From assembly GCF_009765905.1 (NCBI RefSeq), contig NZ_LMUO01000015.1, positions 340,219 to 404,218 of the forward strand: a stretch of 64,000 bases of DNA, given 5' to 3'. Under the pieces are notes generated by a model that worked only from the letters and a program-made list of their open reading frames with translations, made no database searches and was not told the DNA's origin. The position numbers were made by a program, and so were the translations under genes. This DNA is from Mucilaginibacter sp. L196 (GTDB lineage: Bacteria; Bacteroidota; Bacteroidia; Sphingobacteriales; Sphingobacteriaceae). Of the stretch, positions 25,959 through 33,908 are shown piece by piece (the first letter of the stretch is position 1; every line of letters starts with the position of its first letter).

Positions 25959-27014
25959 ATGAAAGTATATATCCGCTCGTCTGCCTGTGTATCGCCGCAA
26001 AATACGTTTAACTCTGTTGATTTTTTGACTGATATTATTGAATCAACAGGCACACGATTAAAGGCGATTGAACCTGACTATAAGGAGTTTATCGACCCGA
26101 AACAGATCAGACGCATGAGCCACGTGATTAAAATGGGGATAGCCGCTGCTAAAAGCTGTTTAACTCAGGCTGATGTTGAAATGCCCGGCGCTGTAATTAC
26201 AGGCACGGCTTTAGGCTGTATAGCAGATACCGTTACCTTTTTAACCCGCATTGTTGAGCAGGAAGAAGAAATGCTGCCACCAACTGCGTTTATACAATCA
26301 ACCCACAACACAGTTGCCGCGCAGATAGCTTTGATGCTGAAGTGCCATAATTACAATAACACTTTTGTACATAAAGGCATCTCGTTTGAAAGCGCCCTTT
26401 TTGATGCCGTGATGCTTTTAAACGAACAGGAAGCAGATAACATATTGGTGGGTGGAGTGGAAGAAATGGTAGATGCCAGCTTTGCCGTATTAACCCGCTT
26501 GGGATTATATAAAAGGTGGCCGCTATCAAACCTGTCGCTTTATAACACACCCACCAATGGCACTATAGGTGGCGAAGGCGCGGCTTTTTTTTTAGTATCT
26601 AGCGAAGAGTCGTCGGATAACCTGGCGCAGCTTACGGGGCTTAAATTGCTTTATAAGCCAACATCTATCGAGGAAGATATTATAACTTTTATAAAATCTC
26701 ATGAATTGAGTATAGAGGACATCGATCTGGTAATAACCGGCAAAAATGGAGATACTAAAAATGATGAGATCTATAAAAGCTTAAGCGATTCGATTTTCAA
26801 AAACAAACCGCTCGCCAATTACAAACACCTTTGCGGTGAGTACCCAACTTCGTCGTCATTCGCCTTGTGGATGGCATCAAATATTGTTAAAGGTGGGGTG
26901 ATTCCGGAGATTGCGAAAGAGGGTAAATTCGAGTTGGCATCTCCTAAAAAGGTTTTGATTTATAACCATTATCAAGGTAAGTATCATTCGTTGATGCTGA
27001 TTTCGGCTACGTAA
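25959..27014 (+). CDS. Ketosynthase-like chain-length factor, active site lost
   Basis: The 351-residue protein has the thiolase-fold outline of a ketosynthase (SACVSPQNTF start, VGGVEEMVDASF). All three catalytic positions are changed: the Cys block reads VHKGISFES, the HGTGT block GKNGDTKND and the GHT block CGEYPTSSS. It therefore cannot condense acyl groups itself. Immediate coupling to the complete synthase at 24757 suggests it is its chain-length-factor partner. The ATG at 25959 directly follows the upstream stop; longer starts would overlap that gene. Confidence 0.82.
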   Translation: MKVYIRSSACVSPQNTFNSVDFLTDIIESTGTRLKAIEPDYKEFIDPKQIRRMSHVIKMGIAAAKSCLTQADVEMPGAVITGTALGCIADTVTFLTRIVEQEEEMLPPTAFIQSTHNTVAAQIALMLKCHNYNNTFVHKGISFESALFDAVMLLNEQEADNILVGGVEEMVDASFAVLTRLGLYKRWPLSNLSLYNTPTNGTIGGEGAAFFLVSSEESSDNLAQLTGLKLLYKPTSIEEDIITFIKSHELSIEDIDLVITGKNGDTKNDEIYKSLSDSIFKNKPLANYKHLCGEYPTSSSFALWMASNIVKGGVIPEIAKEGKFELASPKKVLIYNHYQGKYHSLMLISAT

Positions 27015-27035
27015 GCTTAATATTTTCTATCAAGG

Positions 27036-27103
27036 TGTCATGCTGATAGTCGAAGCATGTGGGTAGGCCTTTACGCTTATGCTTCGAGTACCTCAGCATG
27101 ACA
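27036..27103. repeat. Intergenic repeat, class C copy 2
   Basis: TGTCATGCTGATAGTCGAAG pairs imperfectly with CTTCGAGTACCTCAGCATGA around a GTGGGTAGGCC centre. It lies where the plus and minus blocks of the pigment cluster converge. Confidence 0.65.
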
Positions 27104-27134
27104 GCCCACATTTTTCATAAAAGATTTACACCCC

Positions 27135-27187
27135 TTGTCTGTGTCCTCACAGACAACTTTCAGAATAATTGCCTGTGAGGACACAGG
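27135..27187. repeat. Inverted pair of GTG-AGGA-CAC core hairpins
   Basis: At 27135-27156 the stem TTGTCTGTG (9 bp) closes on TCCT. At 27172-27187 the stem CCTGTG (6 bp) closes on AGGA. The order (TCCT hairpin, then AGGA hairpin) is the same as at 5999-6060, with different outer stems. It lies at the convergent end of two operons. Confidence 0.65.
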
Positions 27188-27205
27188 AAACGGATACAAA
27201 ATAAC

Positions 27206-27469
27206 TTATTTCTTACCGTGCAGTTGGATATAATCAGCCATGGTGGCTACATCAACCAATGCCTTGCGACCTTCACGGGGGTCTTTAATATCGATACCGT
27301 ATTCCTTTTTTAACAGAACGATCAGTTCCAGTGAATCAATAGAATCCAAACCCAAACCCTCACCAAATAACGGCTCGTTATCCGCTATATCCGCAGGAGT
27401 TAAATCAGTTAGATTTAAAAATTTTATGATTTGTACTTTAAGTTGTTCTTTTAGCTCGGTAGTTTCCAT
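27206..27469 (-). CDS. Acyl carrier protein
   Basis: The 87-residue protein carries the phosphopantetheine site GLDSIDSLEL with Ser43 preceded by Asp, inside an otherwise standard four-helix ACP. It lies last in the minus-strand block, 9 bases after the ABC permease gene. I chose the ATG at 27469; a TTG nine bases earlier is also open. It may carry the aryl polyene or the resorcinol precursor. The PPTase at 36734 is the likely activating enzyme. Confidence 0.92.
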   Translation of the reverse strand: METTELKEQLKVQIIKFLNLTDLTPADIADNEPLFGEGLGLDSIDSLELIVLLKKEYGIDIKDPREGRKALVDVATMADYIQLHGKK

Positions 27470-27478
27470 TTGCGGCAA

Positions 27479-28756
27479 TTATATCAAATTTTTTCTTTTC
27501 AATCCCCAAAAAGTTATTAATTGGAGCACTACGGTTATAATAAATAAAGGGATAATATTGTTTACCACGTCTTTAAGTTTCCCTCCCTCAAGGAAAAGTG
27601 AGTAATATGCCTGCAAAGCCCAATGCATTGGCGAGAAGTTAGCCGCTGTTTTAGCAAAGCCTTCCATCGCAAAGCTTGGTACCATTAAGCCACCGATAGC
27701 GGCTAATATCACTATAGATACCGCACCAAATCCGTTGGCTTGCTCCTGCGTATCAGCAAAAACGCCAACACAAATGGAGTAACTTACCGCACACCAACCG
27801 CATACCACGGTTACTATAATTAAGGCTAATATATCCGATGGTAAGTTCAACGCGGGCAATCCCAAAAATGGGAACAACCATATCCCCATCGAGAATATAA
27901 CCGCTGCCTGTAGCATGGTAACTGCCAGGTAAGTGATCTGCTTGGAGAATATCCCAACCAGATAATTAGTAGGCAACGTTTTCAGCCTGATGAAACTGCC
28001 GCTCACCTTTTCCCTCACTACACTGCCACCTAATGACATGATGACGAAGAACATCGCGAAGATAGTCCATGCCGGTACGTTATGCTGGGTTGCATTTGGC
28101 GTAGCCCGGGTACCATCCTTTGATACCGGGATCTCGTTAATGGCTGTGTTATTATTCAGCATCTCATTTTCCAGGCTCTCGGGTAATTGCTTTTCGTTAA
28201 TTGAGAAGTATAGGCTTCTTAACGTTTCACGACTTTCTACCAACTGTAATGCGCTGCGGATGCCCCCCTGTACTGATAACCTTAACGATTCCTGTAAAAT
28301 TGGATTATAATAAAGTGTAAGCGGATCAACATCTCCTACTTTTTTTGAACTATCACCGGCTAAACCAAAACTGGTTAGCGCTTTGCCTGCTATGCTTTTT
28401 GATTTTGCTTCTACCTTACGAGAAAAATCAGGTGGGATGATTACCCCCAGCATCGCATCATTATCATGCATGGCATCCGCCATTTGTTGCGCGCTTTTAT
28501 CTGAAGGCATCAACGACACTTTGAACATGCCTATTTTGCTAATCGACTTTATCAGTTGCTTACTGGATTGCCCCGTATCGCTATTACAAATTAATATGGA
28601 GAGCTTGTTTTTATTAACGAGGTTAAAGGTGCTGTTCTGGATGCTGGTAACTACCACCACCAAAATAATCGGCATCACAAACATGAGCGATATGCCTACT
28701 ATGTCGCGCAGCAATATTCTTACATCCTTTACAATTGTTGCCCAAAGTTTAAACAT
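27479..28756 (-). CDS. ABC-2 type transporter permease
   Basis: The 425-residue protein has one N-terminal membrane helix (about 18-38), a large extracytoplasmic domain (about 40-220) and five C-terminal helices. The VVREKVSGSFIRLKTLP segment is typical of ABC-2 permeases. Its ATG shares one base with the stop of the ATPase gene, so the two subunits are coupled. Transport of the pigment or its lipid precursor towards the outer membrane is inferred from the operon context. Confidence 0.88.
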   Translation of the reverse strand: MFKLWATIVKDVRILLRDIVGISLMFVMPIILVVVVTSIQNSTFNLVNKNKLSILICNSDTGQSSKQLIKSISKIGMFKVSLMPSDKSAQQMADAMHDNDAMLGVIIPPDFSRKVEAKSKSIAGKALTSFGLAGDSSKKVGDVDPLTLYYNPILQESLRLSVQGGIRSALQLVESRETLRSLYFSINEKQLPESLENEMLNNNTAINEIPVSKDGTRATPNATQHNVPAWTIFAMFFVIMSLGGSVVREKVSGSFIRLKTLPTNYLVGIFSKQITYLAVTMLQAAVIFSMGIWLFPFLGLPALNLPSDILALIIVTVVCGWCAVSYSICVGVFADTQEQANGFGAVSIVILAAIGGLMVPSFAMEGFAKTAANFSPMHWALQAYYSLFLEGGKLKDVVNNIIPLFIITVVLQLITFWGLKRKNLI

Positions 28757-29511
28757 TAGTTTCGGTAATCCTTTCCGGTTAAGTTTAAAAACAAATGTTC
28801 CAGGCTTTCCTGTTTATGATCTTTCAGCATATTGCGTAAACTGTCCTGCGCTATTATTTTGCCGCCATCAATTAGCGCCACTTGCTGGCATAAATCTTCA
28901 GCTTCACTTAATTGGTGCGAGGTATAAACAAGCGTAGTACCATTCTTATTTAGTTCGAGCAGATAATTGATGATGGCATGGCCTGTTTGCACATCCACCC
29001 CAACAGTTGGTTCATCTAAAAATAGGATTTCCGGGTTATGGATTACGCCGATGGCCAAATTAACCCTCCGTTTCATCCCGCCCGAGAACTTTTGAACCTG
29101 CTTATCCCGCACCTCTTCCAACCCTAATATATGCAGCAACTCATCGGTTCTTCTTTTTATGGTTGATTTATTTAAACCCGACCATGCGCCAAAAAACTCC
29201 AAATTTTCAGCCGGACTTAATTCCTGATAAAACGAAAAATCCTGTGGTACAAAGCCAAATAAACGGTTGGTGGCATTATTATTTTGCTTACCCATTTCGT
29301 GCCCTAAAAGCTTTACATGGCCGCTATCGGCAGTCAGCAAACCTGTCATCAAACTAATGAGCGTGGTTTTGCCGGCCCCATTAGGTCCGAACAAACCAAA
29401 GCGCGCACCTTTCTCCACCTTTAAATTAAGGCCCGAAAAAGAAACCTCGGAATTCCCGGGGTAATGAAAGCCCATATTTTCAACTTCTATCGCTGATGGA
29501 TTTACTGCCAT
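28756..29511 (-). CDS. ABC transporter ATP-binding protein
   Basis: The 251-residue protein has Walker A GPNGAGKTT near 39-47, the Q-loop in FVPQDFSFY, the signature FSGGMKRR, Walker B ILFLDEPTVGVD and the switch His in TSHQLSEAE. It is a CcmA/NodI-like ATPase that would drive the permease encoded next. It overlaps the BtrH-like gene by ten bases, so acyltransferase, ATPase and permease are made together. Confidence 0.93.
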   Translation of the reverse strand: MAVNPSAIEVENMGFHYPGNSEVSFSGLNLKVEKGARFGLFGPNGAGKTTLISLMTGLLTADSGHVKLLGHEMGKQNNNATNRLFGFVPQDFSFYQELSPAENLEFFGAWSGLNKSTIKRRTDELLHILGLEEVRDKQVQKFSGGMKRRVNLAIGVIHNPEILFLDEPTVGVDVQTGHAIINYLLELNKNGTTLVYTSHQLSEAEDLCQQVALIDGGKIIAQDSLRNMLKDHKQESLEHLFLNLTGKDYRN

Positions 29512-30515
29512 TTTATATTTTTTAGCCTTTCAAAGGCATTTTTCTCTACTTCAGCAATTTCTACCAGGTAATCACCCATTTTATTAAAATCGTCCTGACT
29601 ACCAATCCGGCCTTTGTATATACCCGCTGCATGTACCGCAGCAGTGCGCCACATGTCGCCTGCCTCTGTAAATAGTACCGATATTTCGGCCAATTGGTTG
29701 CCCGGCAAATAAGCATCTGCTTCCTGCAAAAACGCTGCGTAAATATACCGGAATCCGCCGCCGCCTGTGCCAATCTCCTCCTGCATTCGAACCATCTGCG
29801 CCAGGTAAAGTTTCGATTTTTCAATCCCCAGCTTATCCCGCCACTTTTTAATTTTTTTGCCTGTATTTCTGATGCCTGATATACCTGCAAAGCTGCCAGG
29901 TATATTCAGCATATTATATACGTTCTTTTTGATACCGCTCTTTATAGCCTGCTTAATGGTATCATCAGTAATTATAGCGCCTTGTTTAGGGTAATAGATA
30001 TGCCCTTTAGGTGCCAACGCGCCCTTTGCAAAGCGTACACGCTCTAACTGGTAGCTATCCATCACATTGGTGGTTTCCATTATCGGGTCGCTCACTAAAT
30101 AGTTATCGCCTTCTTTGCCATAAACAATCAGGTTATGGGCGTTGAAATGGAACCTATATTCTTTTGGGAAATAAGGCAAATAATATACCCCTACCTGGCA
30201 GCCCACCGGGTTACCGGCTTCTAAACATTCGTTTAGATAGGTTTCAGCTTTTTGTTTGGAGCTGAATCGTTTGCTAACAACAGGTATACCCAACGACTTG
30301 GCCGTACGGTTAAATATATACCCCGGCAGGGTGCGAAACGCAATCGCCGGGCCATTATTGATCTTAATTAAAGGGATATAAGCAAAAAATAAACCTGCGC
30401 CAATGCCAAAGGCAAGCGGCTCGGTTATTTTGCCGTTAGATGCAATGCTTAATAAATTACTGGTAACGCCCGATTCACAATGCGCGCCCTGACGGTGCTC
30501 GAAATCAGTCTTCAT
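29502..30515 (-). CDS. BtrH N-terminal domain protein, likely ACP-dependent acyltransferase
   Basis: The 337-residue protein starts with AHCESGVTSNLL. Cys13, with His12, suits the active-site position of the BtrH/papain-like family, and HFNAHNLIVYG with YLVSDP supplies the later His and Asp. BtrH moves an acyl chain from an ACP to an aminoglycoside. By analogy this enzyme could move the aryl polyene from its ACP to the resorcinol hydroxyl. The C-terminal half (about 190-337) is helical and fits the DUF4872 region found in this family. It overlaps the neighbours on both sides by about ten bases. The reaction is inferred. Confidence 0.72.
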   Translation of the reverse strand: MKTDFEHRQGAHCESGVTSNLLSIASNGKITEPLAFGIGAGLFFAYIPLIKINNGPAIAFRTLPGYIFNRTAKSLGIPVVSKRFSSKQKAETYLNECLEAGNPVGCQVGVYYLPYFPKEYRFHFNAHNLIVYGKEGDNYLVSDPIMETTNVMDSYQLERVRFAKGALAPKGHIYYPKQGAIITDDTIKQAIKSGIKKNVYNMLNIPGSFAGISGIRNTGKKIKKWRDKLGIEKSKLYLAQMVRMQEEIGTGGGGFRYIYAAFLQEADAYLPGNQLAEISVLFTEAGDMWRTAAVHAAGIYKGRIGSQDDFNKMGDYLVEIAEVEKNAFERLKNIKWQ

Positions 30516-30912
30516 GAATAGTCATACTTTTAAGGTCTTCCACCTTTATATTAAATGCCTCGGCGTATTTTTCTAATTTTTGGGTTGATAATTTATCGAA
30601 TACTTCGGGTTTTAAATGCCTTTTGATCTGCCATTTCCAAAATCCGCTATAGCCTGCTAAAATGCTGATGTCCATCAGCCGGTATTCCATAAAAAACAGC
30701 AACTGACTGGTTTCCTTATTCAACACTTTTTGTTTTGCTGATTCGATGCGTTTTTCAATATCGCCCCAGGCAACATCAAGCGCTGTTATTTTAACATCCC
30801 AGCCGCTGCTTAATGCCGCCACGTATTTGCCAGAACTATCTGTCGCATAACAAAGCTCCTTGGTTATTTTACCAAGCGAACTTAGATCCTGCGGTACTTC
30901 ATCCTTTTTCAT
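30505..30912 (-). CDS. Conserved-looking cluster protein of unknown function
   Basis: I do not recognise this 135-residue soluble protein. It is mostly helical, with a Trp-rich middle (ALDVAWGDIEKR, YSGFWKWQIKRH). Its C-terminal tail KLEKYAEAFNIKVEDLKSM reads like the last helices of an Xre-type domain, although the recognition helix is not evident. The stop overlaps the BtrH-like start by 11 bases, so the two are translationally coupled and probably work together. A repeat element lies directly upstream. Confidence 0.7.
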   Translation of the reverse strand: MKKDEVPQDLSSLGKITKELCYATDSSGKYVAALSSGWDVKITALDVAWGDIEKRIESAKQKVLNKETSQLLFFMEYRLMDISILAGYSGFWKWQIKRHLKPEVFDKLSTQKLEKYAEAFNIKVEDLKSMTIHED

Positions 30913-30929
30913 TTTTGTATAAACTTAGC

Positions 30930-31054
30930 TTAGAAGCTGTTTAAATAATAAAACTATCGTCATTGCGAGGAACGAAGCAATCTCTACATAGGCAGGTCGG
31001 ACTTGCATGTTTGCTCTGTAAAGTATAGAGATTGCTTCGTTCCTCGCAATGACG
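30930..31054. repeat. Palindromic intergenic repeat, class D copy 1
   Basis: The palindrome at 30958-31054 has arms CGTCATTGCGAGGAACGAAG and CTTCGTTCCTCGCAATGACG, with paired CAATCTCTA inside. It is preceded by TTAGAAGCTGTTTAAA (30930-30945), a motif that also bounds the composite element at 37399-37624. Confidence 0.75.
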
Positions 31055-31067
31055 CTTTGTTTTTGTG

Positions 31068-32216
31068 CTATACAACAGTAAGCATTGCATACATATACGA
31101 AAAACGGGCGCTTTCGGGTACAAGCAATAATATCTTTTCGCCTTTTTTAAGTCGACCGCTTTTGAAAAGCTCATCTATCATCAGGTAAACTGATGCCGCG
31201 CCCACGTTGCCTACGGTATACAAGTTGATAAACCATTTTTCGTAAGGGATACCGCCACCGTATTCCTCAATCATATCATATATCTTGCTCTTGAAAAAAT
31301 TACTGGATATATGCGGCAAAAACCAATCAATGTCCTCAACGCCAAGTCCTTTTTTCTCAAATATCTCTTTGATCTTTCTACCGCCTAAAGGCACAATATT
31401 ATCACTCAACAAAGTAATATCCTGCTTTACGCTAAAGATAGATTTAGTCATGATCTCTTCAGGCGTATAATCCATAAAGCCTTTTAACGAGCCATCTTCC
31501 TGTTTATCGCCACCCATGTACATACAGGTTTTCATTTCGTTAGCGTATGATACGCCCTCAATCCATTCAACCTTTAAGCTGAGACCTTCGGGATTGGGTT
31601 TATCAGTCAGCAAAAACGCCGAAGCGCCATCTGACAGCATCCACCTTAAAAAATCCTTTTGAAAAGCGATGTATGGGTTTTCGTCTAATTCAATTAGTTT
31701 TTGTGCTTCTTCTTCAAAAACATCTGAAACCAATAAACCTGAAAAACGCTCAGAACCTGTTGCAACTGCCGTTTTAACTTCGCCTGATTTAATGGCTAAA
31801 TAAGCATATTTAAGAGCGTGCATTCCCGCACAGCAAACACCCGATGGTGATACCACCTCAATGCCACCCGCCTCGGGCAACCAGCCATGTGTCATTACGC
31901 CATGACTTGGTATCATTTGGTCGGGCGATGAAGTACCGCAAGAAAGTAGCTCAATATTTTTTAATTTTTCAGGATCATTATCAAACAATTCCCTAACAGC
32001 AAGCGCCGTCATCTGAGCGTTGGTATGCGTTGATTTATGATCTTTATTAAGTGCGTAATAGCGGTTGGTTATGCCGTTGTTGCGCAGTACAATTTTTTTT
32101 GATTTTGATGGCTTATTATTGATATACCCCAGGTATGATTCCATTTCATCATTTGAAACGGGCTCATTCGGAAAGTAAGCCGAGGTATGATTGATATAAA
32201 CACTAGTATCAGACAT
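31068..32216 (-). CDS. darB: DarB-like ketosynthase III (dialkylresorcinol ring formation)
   Basis: At 382 residues it is a FabH-type synthase. Cys129 lies in GVCCAGMHAL, His302 in FLPHISS and Asn337 in VGNVGAAS, so the Cys-His-Asn triad is complete. In known clusters DarB joins two beta-ketoacyl units into a cyclohexanedione, the precursor of the resorcinol head. It lies 11 bases after the DarA-like gene and upstream of the BtrH-like group. The DarB assignment rests on the DarA neighbour, and plain FabH function is unlikely in this setting. Confidence 0.85.
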   Translation of the reverse strand: MSDTSVYINHTSAYFPNEPVSNDEMESYLGYINNKPSKSKKIVLRNNGITNRYYALNKDHKSTHTNAQMTALAVRELFDNDPEKLKNIELLSCGTSSPDQMIPSHGVMTHGWLPEAGGIEVVSPSGVCCAGMHALKYAYLAIKSGEVKTAVATGSERFSGLLVSDVFEEEAQKLIELDENPYIAFQKDFLRWMLSDGASAFLLTDKPNPEGLSLKVEWIEGVSYANEMKTCMYMGGDKQEDGSLKGFMDYTPEEIMTKSIFSVKQDITLLSDNIVPLGGRKIKEIFEKKGLGVEDIDWFLPHISSNFFKSKIYDMIEEYGGGIPYEKWFINLYTVGNVGAASVYLMIDELFKSGRLKKGEKILLLVPESARFSYMYAMLTVV

Positions 32217-32227
32217 ATTATATAGTA

Positions 32228-33130
32228 TCAGTTATTTACTTGTAAATATTTTAATTTTTTAGCCCTGATCCGTCCGCTCGAAAAAGGTTTCAGAAAAACA
32301 GCATCTAATGTAAGCAAAACAGGCGCACCTAAAAACAATGCGATAAAAAGATAATATTTAAACGCTGCTGCCCAGGGCAATTGATTTTTACGTTTTGAAA
32401 TGATCTTTGCCCAAGCCGCAAAAATAGGCTTTGCCCTGGCTTCAGTAAACATCAGTGGGTATTTTATCACCACCGCTTTTTGCTTAATCAATTCATCCTG
32501 CAAGCTATCAAGGGTGTTATACTCCAAATGCTTCGCTACGGTTTCACCATAAATTTTGGTATTGTCAATATCTTCTTCAGCAACACCCGGTTTTGGGAAT
32601 ATGTTTAAATAACGCTCTTTTTTGCCGGAGAGCATCCAGTAAAAAATGGTTACAAAGCTTACCACATTCGGATGTTTATCAACCAAAGCCACATTACCTA
32701 CCAGCTTTGCTCCTGCCTCTTTTAGTGAGTTACGAACCCGTACATAAGCATTTATCCACATATTACGTGCTGCGCTGATGGTAACCACAGGTGTATCTTT
32801 TAACAAAGCTCTAAAACCTTCATCCTGCAACAAAGAATTTGTTGGAATGCTTGGCGATAAAAACCAGGGTTGATAGCCCAAAATGATCAGATCGTATTTT
32901 TCTTCCTTAAAATTTAAAGGGTGCAGCGGCGTTGGTATACTCAACACACAGGATGGCATCACCGAAAAAAAGCTACTGCCTGTCCATGGGAAATTGTAGT
33001 CTGTAACCGTTTTTACCACCACTTTCTCCACCGAATTACCGGCGGTAACTAGCGGCGCAGTAAATGAATCAATGATCTCTCCCATCTGGCCCGACTGCGT
33101 GTAATATATAGCTAAGATCTTTTTATCCAT
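32228..33130 (-). CDS. darA: DarA-like aromatase, flavodoxin fold
   Basis: The 300-residue protein opens with a flavodoxin phosphate-loop pattern (IYYTQSGQMGE, residues 8-18) and continues as a Rossmann-like fold (LIILGYQPWF). A C-terminal hydrophobic helix (about 265-285) may bind the membrane. DarA oxidises the DarB product to the aromatic resorcinol in known systems. It is directly upstream of darB. I chose the ATG at 33130 over a TTG nine bases earlier. Confidence 0.82.
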   Translation of the reverse strand: MDKKILAIYYTQSGQMGEIIDSFTAPLVTAGNSVEKVVVKTVTDYNFPWTGSSFFSVMPSCVLSIPTPLHPLNFKEEKYDLIILGYQPWFLSPSIPTNSLLQDEGFRALLKDTPVVTISAARNMWINAYVRVRNSLKEAGAKLVGNVALVDKHPNVVSFVTIFYWMLSGKKERYLNIFPKPGVAEEDIDNTKIYGETVAKHLEYNTLDSLQDELIKQKAVVIKYPLMFTEARAKPIFAAWAKIISKRKNQLPWAAAFKYYLFIALFLGAPVLLTLDAVFLKPFSSGRIRAKKLKYLQVNN

Positions 33131-33165
33131 TCTCAACAAAGTTAAAAAACTATCTTTTTAATGAA

Positions 33166-33669
33166 TTAAAAATCTTCAGTGTGAAGTACCCTGGAATTCT
33201 TGCAGTAATCCAATATCGCATGCTGCACTACCGGCGACAAGTTTTTGAACTCCCGTTTTACAATTGCTTTATCAGCTTCAATATCTGCATGATACTTTAC
33301 AATTTTAGGTGCATGTTCCTCAATAGCAAGCCTTAAAAAATGATTTTCTACATTATCAGGGTTATTAATTATTGCGGTTTCCAACTTTATACGGCCTGCT
33401 TTAAACAGGTCGAGCTTTTTCCTGGGGCCACTAATTAGGCTTGCTTTTTTCAAGAGCAATGCACCTTCATAACCTTCTTTATTAGTGGTTGCATAGCCTG
33501 TTACCACAATCAGTTCATTATCTATGGCATTTACATCACCATCCGCCATCACGTTGTAAAATGCTTCCTTATCAAATCTTAGTTTTTGCTGGGCCATGCC
33601 TTTCTGCATCAATCCGGGCAAAAGCAGTATGCCTAAAACTAATAATATCCTAAATTTTATTTTTCCCAT
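33166..33669 (-). CDS. Secreted protein of unknown function at the head of the minus block
   Basis: I do not recognise this protein. It has a signal peptide (FRILLVLGILLLPGLMQ, cleavage near GMA-Q). The mature part of about 140 residues has mixed charge, with short segments such as LIVVTGYA, LLLKKASLISGP and HFLRLAIEEHAPKI. It has no catalytic signature I can see. It is first in the DarA-DarB transcript (35 bases upstream), which suggests a periplasmic role in pigment handling. Starts at 33681 or 33723 are possible; the ATG at 33669 gives the neatest signal peptide. Confidence 0.65.
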   Translation of the reverse strand: MGKIKFRILLVLGILLLPGLMQKGMAQQKLRFDKEAFYNVMADGDVNAIDNELIVVTGYATTNKEGYEGALLLKKASLISGPRKKLDLFKAGRIKLETAIINNPDNVENHFLRLAIEEHAPKIVKYHADIEADKAIVKREFKNLSPVVQHAILDYCKNSRVLHTEDF

Positions 33670-33748
33670 TTTCTCAAACATAATAAATATAAACGCTTTG
33701 GCAATTATACCTGTATTATACAATTTTATATAATTAGCTTAACGGCTG

Positions 33749-33788
33749 TGTAACACAATATAACAAGTTTTGTTACATTATATATTTG
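33749..33788. promoter_or_regulatory. Candidate operator and -7 box in the divergent pigment promoter region
   Basis: TGTAACA (33749-33755) and TGTTACA (33771-33777) form a 22-bp-spaced inverted repeat. TAACAA-GTT-TTGTTA (33761-33775) is a tighter palindrome inside it. TATATTTG at 33781-33788 fits the -7 consensus for the plus-strand block. No -33 box is at the usual distance, which would suit an activator-dependent promoter. Confidence 0.35.
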
Positions 33789-33908
33789 CCATCTGTTAAA
33801 TTTAATTTACTTTCACTTACTTTGGGGCTTCAATTTTTTATTTGTTGATGATTGGCCCCGGCATCAACATAGGACAGTTTATGACTACAATAGTTTAAAG
33901 GCGATTTG

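Noticed and set aside
5999..27187. Repeated short hairpins considered as a CRISPR-like or other array
   Set aside because: Copies are far apart, differ in stem sequence and have no regular spacers; no cas genes are present.
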